A program made the translations under genes and the position numbers. From NCBI GenBank assembly GCA_905221605.1, contig CAJNDS010002576.1, positions 1-64,000 on the forward strand: 64,000 nt of DNA, read 5' to 3'. Source of the DNA: Symbiodinium natans. Lineage: Eukaryota > Sar > Dinophyceae > Suessiales > Symbiodiniaceae. Numbering within the stretch: position 1 is the first letter of the stretch; every line of letters starts with the position of its first letter. The notes beneath the pieces are model-generated. The model had not been told where the DNA came from, did not search any database, and was given only the letters and a program-made list of their open reading frames with translations. This document shows positions 53,201 to 62,062 of the stretch, one piece after another.

Positions 53201-54331
53201 CGGCTGTCTCAACTCCTTGGCTCTGAGGCGACGTTTGAGGTCGCGAGCACCAAGAAAGGGGTGACCCATAAGGTTTGGGTGCATCTCAAGGAGGAGACAG
53301 CTGCCTGTGGCTGTCGTGCTTACCTGGCAGAAGGACGCTGCGGGCATTGCGATGCCGCAATGGACACCGCTCGTTCCTTAGGGTTTTTGCACGCGGCCCA
53401 GCGAGGCGCGGGTCCTGCGCTCACAGACTCCATTCGGAGTACCGCCTCCGATGCCCTAGCTAAGGGTAAGGTGGTGTTGGGTTTGGGGAACAGTGAAGGG
53501 TGTTTCTCCCAACTCGCGGCCAAGAGCCGCGGGCTCTCCTGCTTTCAGGGGCTCGCGGGTCGTGACCTGGCCGCGGCCCCAGCAGATGGAGCGAGCGCAG
53601 CCCACGCACATTCCGGCTCCGTGCAACGTGCCGCCACTGCCACTGTGGCGCGCACGCCAGGCCGGAGGAACAAGGGCCCAGCCCCCGCTAGGAGTTCTCC
53701 AGTCAAAGAAGCGGAATTCCTTGCGGGCGGGCCATACATTCAGGCCGCCCAAACGCTGCTTGGTTCCGGAGCAGCAGAGGATGTGATCTACATCCGGGCT
53801 TACAGCTTAGATTGCCCATCCTGCATCGAGGCAATCGAAGCGTCGCTTGGCAAGGGCGCAAGCGTTCGGATTGTCGCCGACATGGGACAATGCCACCGCA
53901 CCAAGCTTCAGTGGCAAGCGTTGAAACGCTTGGCGGCCGCAGGTGCCGAGGTGAAGGTGGGTTGCGGCACATCCTTGCGCGACGCCTATGCTCGCGACGG
54001 CCGCGGGGCTAAGGTAGGCACCGGGATTCAAGGGCTGCACCATGCCAAAGCCCTTTGCCTACTGCGGCCTGACGGCGCGGTGGTGCTGATTGGGAGCCTC
54101 AATTTTACCACAAGCAGCAAAGCCAATGCGGAGGCAGGGCTTAAGCTTGAGGTCCCCAAGACGCACCCTGTCGCGCAGTCCTACGTCGAGGATTTCCAGA
54201 GGGTGTCGGCTGAGGCATTCTCCCTCGATGAGGCGGTTGCAAAGCGCCCTCAGTTGGAGCGAGCCAGTAGCTCCAACGTTGCTGGCAACGCCGCTCGTGC
54301 CCCCAACACTGCTCCACAGGGTATCGAGTAG
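47246..54331 (+). CDS. Pol part 2: MT-like C-part, RT palm, Tpt1-like, zinc fingers, TM, SWIM, PLD-like
   Basis: A 2,361-codon frame; element coding starts at residue 69 (47,450), the first 68 codons lying in the insertion. Residues 69-215 finish the methyltransferase-like fold (FVRADMCQFA). RT N-half about 330-560: RLVVDYRRVNA, D455 (FVDAVSGFNQI), YVDD D525/D526. Residues 590-780 read as spacer. M781 (49,586) opens a Tpt1/KptA-like domain: R818-H819, R874 (RAFQGHS), H912 (WHGT), R936 and H940, so the Arg-His-Arg-Arg set is kept. C2H2 finger C1300-x4-C-x12-H-x4-H. RanBP2-type fingers at C1577 and C1700 (C-x2-C-x3-N-x6-C-x2-C). Basic RGK-rich stretch near 1,780-1,820, membrane helix about 1,946-1,968, SWIM finger C2021-x-C-x8-C-x-H2034. 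PLD-like domain about 2,155-2,310 with one HKD motif (H2266-x-K2268, D2276, GSxN). Polyprotein processing is unknown. Confidence 0.8.
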   Translation: MDTKLSNYLDTQINRCQQHITTLHVAETHKRHLHNITTNLANILTAVAQLITPTSKLHKRLKLLITRAFLQVVVRCAQERTRAGAHVALHLQSQKGEWEPWRLEEWGALFGTLAEPRWPWAFVRADMCQFARASGRGNLVESGALWLADFSLESVGLRCRRPDALGAVQHNHVERAQADYNLIGAAFCASLQDLGLRGAEELCTAAVVSFPATAGADSAAAAPQPSPVVPLPDVRSGEDLTPAERAELDKEVDKYAAEKEAFWRTKADAKDWDSVRADLEVYALAGEKVAEDPRRTEAYRDLVWSGLKIEPGPTRPGLTDADIAAVREVIRRKAAGFWVEDTTRTTVRKFAHDCIPTGPPVSSQPHSLRGESAQWVDDKLEEECKRGQLIRGSSAWGSAPFPTKEMPSYKRHRKRRLVVDYRRVNARIKRSTYYCRRGSDVLAAAVGSVWYTFVDAVSGFNQIRNTKRAREVLAIVARSGKYLPVGLTFGPINGPDDFNFVVDRAYAPGRGRRLKYTKEWIAYVDDLTVRTGRVIDGQFFTDAQAEGAVREACAKGAVAAPQSASSALEALGVRGAHNSKRANHDAARSDQNHPTRVLMLRMLGLFGCFCVQGGCFWGGPFPRSPVCGQKDFSSFVACSFVRLSRSQCLGSRPRGSVQGRSRSRRSLKAQTLKKVPKPPPQRFKCVVEPRVGSPSPRSCLCTAPRCGSRPDRAGATDRSPGPSWSTTRPRCGPCPGRAGAAAYHYCTPAPCSGPCPGRSRARQVSLAHRRSSKAAGLSAAMGGGGSKGRGKSKSPGPKGRKGPPTIDDVQRLLVRCMRHGEGGCRGRFGPGGLYPVDELIEQLGITINQYNQAVAHDASQRKPRLDTSHAGFLRAFQGHSADCGHPMGFMMEGLSETAIDDLIRQYGPAMWHGTDLHVVPSLLQNGLIPGGGPGGRLGVHYVLGHCPTQWEDGRRGFRRGSTCIVEVRLAVLRDAGVPIYAGADGVALTGQIRATGISRIWALPRGSPVYSDLIAELEVDRLVPRVDLKSLGDTSAGPNPPLGRGPKLGTVQASQAAAASSGAASSSTVVLAPAGRVMAAGAAQPVTPPKAAPKAKGRPLGTPRTSIVPAKPKVYPRRNIPGPNVLEPEDSLEEEAAQEAEGVEEDSSSSDLPDTRAPPAAVKVKEDEEPASGAKAESTEEGVLVLGQSVVTSAKEYLARSEALLRAQKLQSRILEVAGTAMVKLEKITKREESLKTLRREGESRAAGEGADGEEVSDDGQDAPGAAGSSTSARPSGGGTAQSASASEEPRPNADGHYGCSAPGCGLAFESLVQYHLHQAACHGASLPPNLGISPSAPLDPFRQDWRGRLFRRGKDGGYGEVPMLRVIRYHKANGYDHSRVPLLRRGDRIQLEDGSHHIYGGSHPPGWLRDDPELDPPGAPEGSDGGSTPKSEPTEGAEPEPPRKAAPRGRALFGDVQRRLAERRSKRDYSPDLVTPLDDLHAKEIDSFFAGDPAADSLDVILMRAEVRTESHLKVGREEEEPLVKEEQEEEAEVVKDEEVSVEMEAATADEADEVALPANRAYVEGRFYPYGSWRCFFCEAINPVTEDQCLTTHAGGPNAGAPCDGRWINGIDIGWWEVDPQTAPEQWRRRFSAEELEDQQARADAARLLSDEELAEALQAAEEAQAAERAKKRERRQAEKAERDDHISEALRIAGWQCPNCYEWNLSFRQLCFRCSTPLRLAEVVSRGIPDPRRGEERDSGSESSQDELEYEILLANRAMDQETIQPLLRSKHKKRGGKRRREEATHGKGRDPWGAWADARGKGQGKPKGRGKSDAKGKPKGRGKYAWGAFAAGIVAALQPRPSTSWVSAFPCGSAQPPPSVPLPPRTPFFLGRGLLNRLMHALNGNINGWWGLAAAASAPIALQLHRGVVHVVEDSMHAVATVSADVVEEIGHGARRTVWVAGTAITLVVVILCGAVLWYVSRAVANRIAHLRHGNTAAPEARLSQLLGSEATFEVASTKKGVTHKVWVHLKEETAACGCRAYLAEGRCGHCDAAMDTARSLGFLHAAQRGAGPALTDSIRSTASDALAKGKVVLGLGNSEGCFSQLAAKSRGLSCFQGLAGRDLAAAPADGASAAHAHSGSVQRAATATVARTPGRRNKGPAPARSSPVKEAEFLAGGPYIQAAQTLLGSGAAEDVIYIRAYSLDCPSCIEAIEASLGKGASVRIVADMGQCHRTKLQWQALKRLAAAGAEVKVGCGTSLRDAYARDGRGAKVGTGIQGLHHAKALCLLRPDGAVVLIGSLNFTTSSKANAEAGLKLEVPKTHPVAQSYVEDFQRVSAEAFSLDEAVAKRPQLERASSSNVAGNAARAPNTAPQGIE
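49586..50340 (+). other. Tpt1/KptA-like RNA 2'-phosphotransferase domain
   Basis: In known enzymes this fold moves the 2'-phosphate of a spliced RNA junction to NAD+. Here a methionine followed by GGGGSKGRGKSKS begins the segment, and TIDDVQRLL, MRHG, GLYPVDELI, FLRAFQGHS, MWHGT, LLQNGL, GRLGVH and GADGVALTG follow in the family order over about 230 residues, the usual domain length. It is read in frame with the RT half upstream, but the 540 bp between look non-coding, so it may be translated separately from M781. The fold assignment is by motif only. Confidence 0.75.
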
Positions 54332-55010
54332 GCTGCGGCCAGTTGGCGCGGCGTGGTATGCATCCACGCATTATCAGAGCAGGCGTTGCAGCACGGCACG
54401 TTGCTTCGCCAACCTTTTGCACTTTCTTTTGCGTGACTGCGGGCGAAAAGCCGCGGCAGGTTGGAAGCCTGCCCATTTTGCATTCCCCGCACTTTTCTTC
54501 TCCGCCCTGCCTGTGGCCCCTCTTGTCGAGGGAGCTCTTTTGCAGGTGCTGCGGACCGTGTCCTGGTCGCGGCAGTGCGCTCGCCGAAGCGCGTGCGAGT
54601 TGCACTGGCTGCGGCACAAGCGATGTGCGCGGCTCTCGCTGAGTCCGGTAGCCCGTAGGGTAGTTCTGGATAGGTGAGCAGCCGTAGCCGTAGCTTAGGG
54701 CCGGTAGTTTGTACAGTGTACCATTTGTACCATAGTCTGCGTACTGGCAGCTAGAGACCAGCTCGAGGATTCAAGAGCCTCGCCCACCAGCAAAAGGGTG
54801 AGGACCTCCAGGGAAAGGGCTGTTTAGGGCTGCTGAGGGTTGCTGTCGTCGTGCGTTCGTTGTGGTGGTGCGGGCTAGCGTCCCTGCCGCATGCCAATGC
54901 TCATGATGTGCGGACCACCGCGGTCGCACGCGACGTCCTCTCCCTTCCCTTTCTGTGTTCAGCGTGAGTGCCTGCTGCACTCCGAGCTCGAGTTGAGCTG
55001 GAAGCCTCGG
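54332..55010 (+). other. 3' untranslated region of the LTR element
   Basis: No open frame with protein character. It contains one copy of the GC-rich boundary motif (GCGGACCGTGTCCTGGTCGC) near 54,549-54,572. Confidence 0.55.
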
Positions 55011-55022
55011 CTGAGGGGCGAA
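55011..55022 (+). promoter_or_regulatory. Candidate polypurine tract
   Basis: GCTGAGGGGCGAA ends directly at the first base of the 3' LTR. Short and with one pyrimidine, but in the right place. Confidence 0.5.
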
Positions 55023-55322
55023 TGTGAGCAGGTCTATGCACGCACGCTGCATGTGCAAAGCTGCCAGGGCCAGTACTGTTGTAGTTTTCCTTTGCATGTA
55101 GAGTTTTGCAATTCGCATCAATGCCAATGTTTTGGCTCAAGTACCGAGCTTGTGCCTTTGAGCACGGTAGTTTCGTACAGTAGCTCTTAGGTTGCTGTGC
55201 GGTCCGACCGGACGCACTCAGGCGTAGCTGCACAAGTGCTTGAACTCGCGAAGTCGTAAAACAGCGTGGCCGGGCTGTGATTGCATTGGCTTAGTGCAAG
55301 TCCAGTGCTGGTCGACTTCACA
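55023..55322 (+). repeat. 3' LTR (300 bp)
   Basis: Same length and ends as the 5' LTR, seven substitutions. The spliced-leader-like core TTTTGGCTCAAG is at 55,130-55,141. Confidence 0.9.
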
Positions 55323-55324
55323 GT

Positions 55325-56424
55325 GTTTTTCTGGTTTTAAATGTTTTTCATGTTGTAAATTACAAAAATAATTTGCTTACAGGGCATCTTCAATTTGCTC
55401 AAGTTTGGTCTTGCCTTGCATGTGTCAAGCCAGACAGCTGAAAAACACAGCCAAAGTTTTTTTGAGGTCATGTTTCTTTGCTGGTAGCTTTGTTCAGCCT
55501 TTGCAGGTGCAAACAGGAAAAATGCACGTCAAGTCAAGCAGCAGAAAAAAAAATGGGCTGAGTTTGAAGTCTTGGCTTTGACAAGATTGGGCTGCGAGCG
55601 ACGACCCAATTGCAGACCGCGACGGCGACGCGTGGGTGGTGGTGGCCGTGAACATGAGTCATGACTCAATGACTTATAACTCACGACTATGACATGACTT
55701 ATGACTCATAACTTAGCACTTTCGTTTGATGTTGGTTTGATGGTAGGTGCGCCGTCTCATCCCTCTTTGAATCTCATTGCTCTAGCTTACTGGGGCGTTG
55801 TTGCGTCGAAGAAGCAGTGGAGGAAAAAAAAATGACTTATGACTTCCACAAAATACATTCTGTTTTTTTTGAACGCCGCGTTTTTTCTAATGTTTTTTAA
55901 GATTTTCAATATGTTAAATTTTGATCCAAAGCAAGCCGGTTGGCTCAGTTTCAAAAAGTTAGTATGGATCATCTTGTTCATTTCGTTGACAATGTTTCTC
56001 AAACAAGGAAAAATTGAACAAAAAGTAATTAACGTTTTTTTTTGATTTTGTTTTTCAGGCAAGTTTGTTCAGAGCGATTTTGTTTCTAAACAAGGCATTC
56101 CAAAATTATTATTCATATTGCAGACTTTGAAATGCTTCGAAACCAGTTTTTTTCTGTGTTTTAAACGTTTTTTCATGTTTGAAATTTTAAAAACAATTTG
56201 CTTTAAAAACGTAGCAAAAAAGCATCTCCAATTTGCATCTCAAGTATGGTGTGGCCTGCATGTGTCAAGCCAGGACAGCTGAAAAACACAGACCAAGTTC
56301 TTTGAAGTCCTGTTTCATTGCTGGTGGTTTTGTTTCAGCCTTTTCTGCAAACAGGAAAAAATGCACGTCAAGCCAAACAGCAGAAAAGAAAGATGGGCTG
56401 AGTTTGAAGTCTTGGCTGGATTCG
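55325..56424 (+). repeat. Direct repeat pair, 55,325-55,590 and 56,146-56,424
   Basis: About 270 bp share CATGTGTCAAGCCA, GACAGCTGAAAAACACAG, AACAGGAAAAA, TGCACGTCAAG and GGGCTGAGTTTGAAGTCTTG in order, with many substitutions and indels. The first copy begins at the edge of the 3' LTR. The DNA between (55,591-56,145) is AT-rich with ATGACT-type words and no gene. Confidence 0.8.
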
Positions 56425-56962
56425 ACGCGAACAAAGCTGAAAGGAAACCAAGGCAGTTTTTCATTGTTCATGACCCGTGTTTGTGGCCGATGGGTTGCGG
56501 CGGCCGCAATGACTCACGTGACTGCCGTGACTGTGGCTGTGACTGTGACTGATTCATGGTTCCTGATTCATGATGATCTCATGACTCATGACTCATGACT
56601 CGTGGCTCATCATGATCTCATGTCATGAGTCATGACTGAATGAATGATTGATGACTGATGATTGATGATTCATACTTCACAATGCATAATGATTCATGAT
56701 GCGATGCGATGATGCGATTATGATTGATGCCAATGCCAGGCAATGCGGCGGCAATGCCAGGCCAGGACCGCGTGCCAGCACCAGGACCGCCGGGAAGCCG
56801 GACTGCCAAGATGCCAGGGCTCAGGACTCAGGACCTGGCAGGATGATGATGACGACGATGATTGATGATGATGATGATGGTGATGCTGATGATGATGATA
56901 CAATGACACGATGTGATGATATATGATATGCTATGATCTGATATGATGATGATGATGATGGT

Positions 56963-56998
<36 letters not shown>

Positions 56999-57427
56999 CT
57001 GCTGATGATCTTCTGCTGAGGATCTGCTGACGCTGCTGGGCAATATGAGACTCTTGATGAGACTGCCGACAGGTTTGTTAATCTGGCCCTATGGCCCTAG
57101 AACACCATGCCGCGCCCGAAATTTCGGCCATACTTAGCTCCGTCGTAGGTAATGGGGCCATGTAATCCATGTGGCCCCCTGATTTGATGCCAAGCAGAGA
57201 GTGCTTCGCACCCCCATTTTGCCGTCAGGCAAAAAACCCAAGTGGTTAACTGGGCGGAGTGGGCTTAAGATACAAAACAAGATGCAGCCCAATCAAAAAT
57301 TTCAAGCTTTCATTCTGCAAGTTTGTTTACACCTGCCAATTTCATTTCTTGTGAAGATTGGACCTTTGTGCAGTAGGCCTGTGGCCCCCAATGTTTTAGT
57401 TTTCCAAAGTGTAGTGTAACATTTTTA
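56425..57427. other. Simple-sequence-rich, no gene
   Basis: 56,505-56,720 is full of ATGACTC/ATGATT words; 56,838-57,010 is an imperfect (ATG)n. The rest to 57,427 is unique with no recognised coding. Confidence 0.6.
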
Positions 57428-57428
57428 A

Positions 57429-57441
57429 TTTTTGGCTCAAG
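57429..57441 (+). other. Spliced-leader relic
   Basis: TTTTTGGCTCAAG matches the last 12 bases of the dinoflagellate trans-spliced leader, preceded by AA in place of the leader's CA. In dinoflagellates such relics mark genes copied back from trans-spliced mRNA. It lies eight bases before the ATG of the next ORF. Confidence 0.5.
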
Positions 57442-57449
57442 CCGTGCGG

Positions 57450-57770
57450 ATGGCGTTTTGCAGGTTACAGGGTCTGGTTTTTAAGGACAGTCTCCATCAA
57501 AGATCTAAAATTAAAACCTTGGCTCCAAACTCTGACACACTCTTTCAAAGAACTTTTTGTCTGGAAGAGCATGCAGCATCTGGATTTTCTAAAGGTTTGG
57601 GTTTGGGATGTTTGGAGGTCTTGGAAGAAGCTAAATACTGGAAGTGCGGCAGAATCGTAGACGCTTGTAAGAGCAGTCGTAGTGGAGTAAAAGATTTTTT
57701 TTCCGGGGTGTTCAGGGTGTGCCGTTACAACTTTCTCTTTCTGTGCCAGCATGAAAGAAAGAAGGATTAG
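57450..57770 (+). CDS. Small ORF behind the spliced-leader relic, unknown
   Basis: 106 codons from ATG 57,450. I recognise no domain. The composition is ordinary, with a Cys/Phe-rich C-terminus (FFSGVFRVCRYNFLFLCQ) and a basic end (HERKKD). Its only support is position, directly after the leader relic, as expected for a retroposed mRNA. It could equally be a chance frame. Confidence 0.3.
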   Translation: MAFCRLQGLVFKDSLHQRSKIKTLAPNSDTLFQRTFCLEEHAASGFSKGLGLGCLEVLEEAKYWKCGRIVDACKSSRSGVKDFFSGVFRVCRYNFLFLCQHERKKD

Positions 57771-60285
57771 AAGCGAGTCTTTCGGCAAGCACTTAAGGGC
57801 ATGCTGCTTCACTTCCACAAGGCCGTAAAAGTATCCAAAGAATCAAGACTCTTACGTTGAAAATTTAGAACCATTCTGGCAAGGAATGGTTCAAGCATTC
57901 TGGCGTACTGAAAGACGCCAAGTTCCTAAGACCACTTCCGCCCCTCTTCTGACCAACTTGATTTTTTTACACAAGCTAAGAAGGTGTGCGGATGTGCGTG
58001 AAAGTCGCGGCTGTGGTGCGTCCGGCGCCCTGCAACAATAGAGTGCAAGAACTTCGGAGATAAGAATGTTACGGTGGAATTCGCAACTCTTAACCCGGCG
58101 GCACCTTATCTGCAACGGCCTTGAGATTCTTGCCGGAAGACAATAAACCAGATAACGAAGCATTACTGGTTTAGGCAACTTGCTAGAGCTCTTTGCTGTA
58201 AGGTTGGCCGGGGTGTTGGTTTCTTAGCCAGCCGCTGCAAGGGTTGACTTTTCTGGGTTCTTAGGCGCGGTTTAAGTAGGTGCCCTGTTTGGTCGTGTAG
58301 TCTCCTGCTGCATCTCTACAGGCCCCTTTTTTCTTGCCAAGGCTGGGTCTTTTCAGGTTGCTGCGATAGCCCACCGGGCCCCTTTAAGCTTTTCTGGCCT
58401 TGAGGACCACGATGGATATCTCCGGAAAAGAGTGGAACCCAATAGAGTGCCGGCTCAGGCATTGGGGTAGGTTGGGCCTGCAGCCCTGATTCACCGTGCC
58501 ACCTTGTTGGGGGGTTGGCGTGGGCAGCGGTGACCGCGATGAAGGGCAGCGGTCTTTATTCTAGCCCCTAAACCTTTCCTCATGGTACGTTTAAGACCGG
58601 GTCTTGTGGCTGACCCTTCCCTTGGGGGAGGTTACCACTCTTTCTTCAGGACCTTGAGCACAGGGAGAGGTGCCTCCCCAAGGTTGCTAAGGTCTACTCC
58701 TGCACACAGGGTGAGGTGTCTCCCCGTGTTGTGTGGCCTTTGCATGTTAAGCAATGAAGGGTGAGGAGTCTCCTCAAATCGTTACTTTCCCTAATTCAAC
58801 GAGCCAATTTGGTCACTCCTCCAGTCCAGTGTAAGGTGAAGAGACTCCCTTACTGAGCCTTCTGGCTTGCCTGCAGCAGCTGCCACTATATAGGTAGGTG
58901 AGCTCAACTGGTCTGTGTCGATGGTGCTGCTTACGGGCATCACCTGACCGCCGGACCCAGTTTAGAGGCTTGCCGTCCCAAAGGGGACTAGGAGGTAGGG
59001 TGAGGTGACTCCCCTCAACATCTCGTTTCACCCCTAACCTAAACCGGGCTCCGCCCAGCGCTCGCTTCGCGCTCGAGTGCTCAAACTCTCCAGGCATCGG
59101 TGCAAACACAGGGAGCCTCCAAATTGTGTAGCCAGGCACCCTGTGTGCATTCGTGCATTTGTGCGCATTCGTACCTTTCTTTCAGTGTGCTTGCAACTTC
59201 CTTGTCAATCCGAAAAGGTGTACTGAGTGCTATGCCCTGCTTCGGCCCTGGCGCTTGTGTGGGGACTGTCTCTACGAACGCGTTGAGCAGTTTAGGTGAC
59301 GGGGGTTCCTTGCCTTACGGCCTACCCATACTTACGCTTAATGTCTGTACTAGACGTGGCGCAGCGTTGCTATGGGTGACGGGCAGTCGAGTGATTGGTG
59401 CCGTAGGTTCTTGTTTGCATTGGTCCCACCGTGCTGGCCTTGCGTTAAGTTGTCTTGCAATAAGGGCCGCTGCGCTAGCGGTTGCTTCTTTGTAGTCACG
59501 ACTTCTTTTACGCTCGCTGGCTTGTACAGTTTGGCTCTCTAAGTAGATGTCTGTTTCACCTTGAGTGTTGTCCACGCAAGACTGGCGTACTGGGCTGCTG
59601 ACGCAGTAACCGCGTCATGCAAGTGACAGTTTAAGATCCAATTAAAATACCTGACTGTTGGGCCTGCAGCCGCGCAGGCGCGCCAGGCAGTTGTGCAGCG
59701 AAACGCGTCCGCGGAGCTGAAAAGCCAAGTAGAACCCAATATCCCAGACACCTAGCCTTTGGAGAACGCTTACGCAATTTGCAGGGACTAGCCAAGAGGG
59801 GGCATTCTTGGCAGCCTGCAGCTTGCGGCTGCAGGGACTGCAAGCAGGCTTCTGGGCAGCCTGCAGATTGGATGCCACAGAGCCTGCAAGTAGGCTTCCT
59901 TGCTACTGGGCCTGCGCTCAGCGTTGTCTCCAGGTCCTTAAGCGAACTGCAGGTAGGTTGTTAAGTGGCACACTTGCTCCCTATTGCTCTTACTGCCCCG
60001 CGCAGCGGCCGATTTTTTTCGATGGCACACAGGCCACAAAAAGCAAACCCACTATCCCTGAAGCTTGCCCGGAGCCGGCCAGCAAGAGAACTGCTAGGCA
60101 ATCTGCAGAACGGGTTGGCGAACCTGGACCTTCCATCTCGGAAACCGTCACGCTCCATGTTCCTAAGCCAGGTTTCATGCAAGTTTGCTTTCTCTTGACA
60201 ACTGAGGCATGCAGGAACGCTCACATACACTCCAGGTACAATGTCTGACCTACTCTGCTGCACTAGCGGACCTACCGAGCTACCT
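57771..60285. other. No recognised gene; scattered short inverted motifs
   Basis: Open frames here lack protein-like features. Between 58,660 and 59,015 a GGTGAGGNGNCTCCCC-like motif recurs five times. At 59,650-59,960 GCCTGCAG/GCAGGCTTC words recur on both strands. Confidence 0.5.
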
Positions 60286-60289
60286 TCCT

Positions 60290-60825
60290 GCACTACCGGG
60301 CTCGGACTTTCCTTTTTGCACTCGGAGCAGCGTCCCACAGAAGCGTAACTCAAGAAAGACGGCGGAGTGCTTTGGTCGATGGCTTCGGCGTCGTCGATGC
60401 TGAGGAGCTTTCCGCCTTCCGGGTCCTTGTCGGTCGGACTTTTGGTCGTGGCGTAAGGGGAAACCCAGCATCGCCCTTCTCAATGGATCCATGGCCACTG
60501 CAAAGAGTTGTTGGCAGTTTCCAAGAACTGCAGCTGTTCAGATTCTTGATTTCTCCCCATTGCGCAAGGGTCTCGACCTTCGCCGGGTCGGGCGACCGCC
60601 CAGGACGTCCGACGATCTCATCCAAGGACTTAACTTGTGGCTTCAGCAAAACCAACTTGTCATTTCCCAAGGAAAACCCAATGCAAATGCACACGTCAAA
60701 CAACTCGACCAGCTCAGCTGTATGCTCCAGAACACAGGGCCGCGCTCCAGGATAGCTGGCCTCGAGATGAGCGCGATAGGCCTGGTAGTAGCTCTCCGTT
60801 GGCCGATCAAAGCTATAAGAAGAAA
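60290..60825 (-). pseudogene. Ty3-type reverse transcriptase relic
   Basis: The minus strand reads ARPCVLEHTAELVELF, then KLVLLKPQVKSLDEIVGR and PGRSPDPAKVETLAQW. This is the thumb region of a Ty3-type RT (KPEV.FLG.IVG..G..PDP.KVEA..W). After EIKNL the reading changes frame and decays, passing through SPYATTKSPTDKDP-like remnants. Neither the palm (YxDD) nor RNase H is present. It is distinct from the RT in the LTR element at 34.8 kb, which has GHNIGRDG here. Confidence 0.65.
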
Positions 60826-61057
60826 GGGTTTTTCATTAATTCTAAAGGTGTGTCTTGTATCCCCTGTAGGTGTAAAAGACAATCTTATCATAAGGAAACA
60901 AAAACGGTCAAAGAAAATAACGGCGGGCGTAGCATGTCGCGGCAGTTCAACTGCCGCGTGGTAAGACACGCATTAAATGCGCATCATAAGAATAAACCTT
61001 GGGACAGCCACGTGACAAGTCACGCCTAGGCAAAATAACATAATAACAACGATCATT

Positions 61058-61321
61058 GTGAAAGACAGGCGCAATATGAAATTTGGAGCAACAGGACGAC
61101 ATGTATCACACGATGAAAACCACATATTCAAAAATGATAATCAAACAGGAAGCATTGTAATATGTGATACTGGTTTTGAAATTCATGGTATAACACCCGA
61201 GGAATGCGAACGGAGAATAGAAATGACCGAGACAGACATTGAACGTATTAAGAAAGACATAGAACGATTGGAAGTAGAGATTGAAGAATTGAAGTTTAAA
61301 ATTGATAAGAAAATTGTATAA
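61058..61321 (+). CDS. Small charged coiled-coil protein, unknown
   Basis: 87 codons in an AT-rich island (about 60.83-62.35 kb). Residues 50-87 are heptad-like with alternating Glu/Lys and Ile/Leu (ERIKKDIERLEVEIEELKF), a likely coiled coil. The first half has no pattern I know. Codon use is AT-rich, unlike the GC-rich element genes. It could be a transferred or viral-type gene, or a chance frame; nothing decides this. Confidence 0.4.
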   Translation: MKDRRNMKFGATGRHVSHDENHIFKNDNQTGSIVICDTGFEIHGITPEECERRIEMTETDIERIKKDIERLEVEIEELKFKIDKKIV

Positions 61322-61673
61322 TAATATGAATATGGACTGTTTGTTTCCTAAGAAAGAACAAAGAAAATAAAGCAGATTGGCTGGCGGAAAGAAGAAATAT
61401 CAGCATGTATAACGCCAGATTAAGTGCTATTATAGATGAACTAGAGGATCGTCATCATTATGAAGAATATAAGAAGCGATTTTAAATTGTTGTTTGAGTT
61501 TTATCAGCTGGAAGAATTGCTAAAATAATGTTGTAAAGAGTGATTTACTTATACTAGCGACAGCGCCCCACATACAGCAGTTCTCCCATTTCCCGAGTGT
61601 GCCTGCCAGAAGCGTGTCAAAAGAACATGGAAATGGTTAATTAGTTTGAAACAATGTTTGTCATAATTAATGA
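61322..61673. other. AT-rich spacer between the two small ORFs
   Basis: Only a very short reading (MYNARLSAIIDELEDRHHYE..., from 61,405 to a TAA near 61,485) looks protein-like. Nothing else seen. Confidence 0.35.
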
Positions 61674-61970
61674 ATGATGATAAATATTGTAAAACAATAT
61701 AATATGACAATATATGTTGATGAGATAACCATGGATTTTAATACTGAGTATCGCGAATGCGCGCGATGCTCTGCCGAGCGTCATCCTAGTCATTGTGAAA
61801 GGCAGCGTGTTAGATGTAAAAAACTTAGAAATCAAATATGTTTCAAGAGATATTATATTAGTAAAACAAGTAGGTATTTAATGCAGTGTAGAACCCCGGT
61901 TACTTGCTGTGAATGTCTTGATGGAATGAAAGCATACAATGATAAAAGGAAACGTGCGTTAAAAACATAA
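61674..61970 (+). CDS. Small Cys-rich basic protein, unknown
   Basis: 98 codons, same AT-rich island. It has paired cysteines (ECARCSAE..HC, VRCKK, ICFKRYY, MQC, TCCECL) that could form one or two zinc-binding sites, and a basic C-terminus (KRKRALKT). Three in-frame methionines (1, 2 and 11) leave the start open. No family recognised. Confidence 0.4.
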   Translation: MMINIVKQYNMTIYVDEITMDFNTEYRECARCSAERHPSHCERQRVRCKKLRNQICFKRYYISKTSRYLMQCRTPVTCCECLDGMKAYNDKRKRALKT

Positions 61971-62062
61971 GTATAATGTAATCACACTTCATAAGAGTTT
62001 ATGGAATGTAATTCTATTATGATTACAACCTTTGAAACTAAACCTAGCAAAATCTATGAGAG

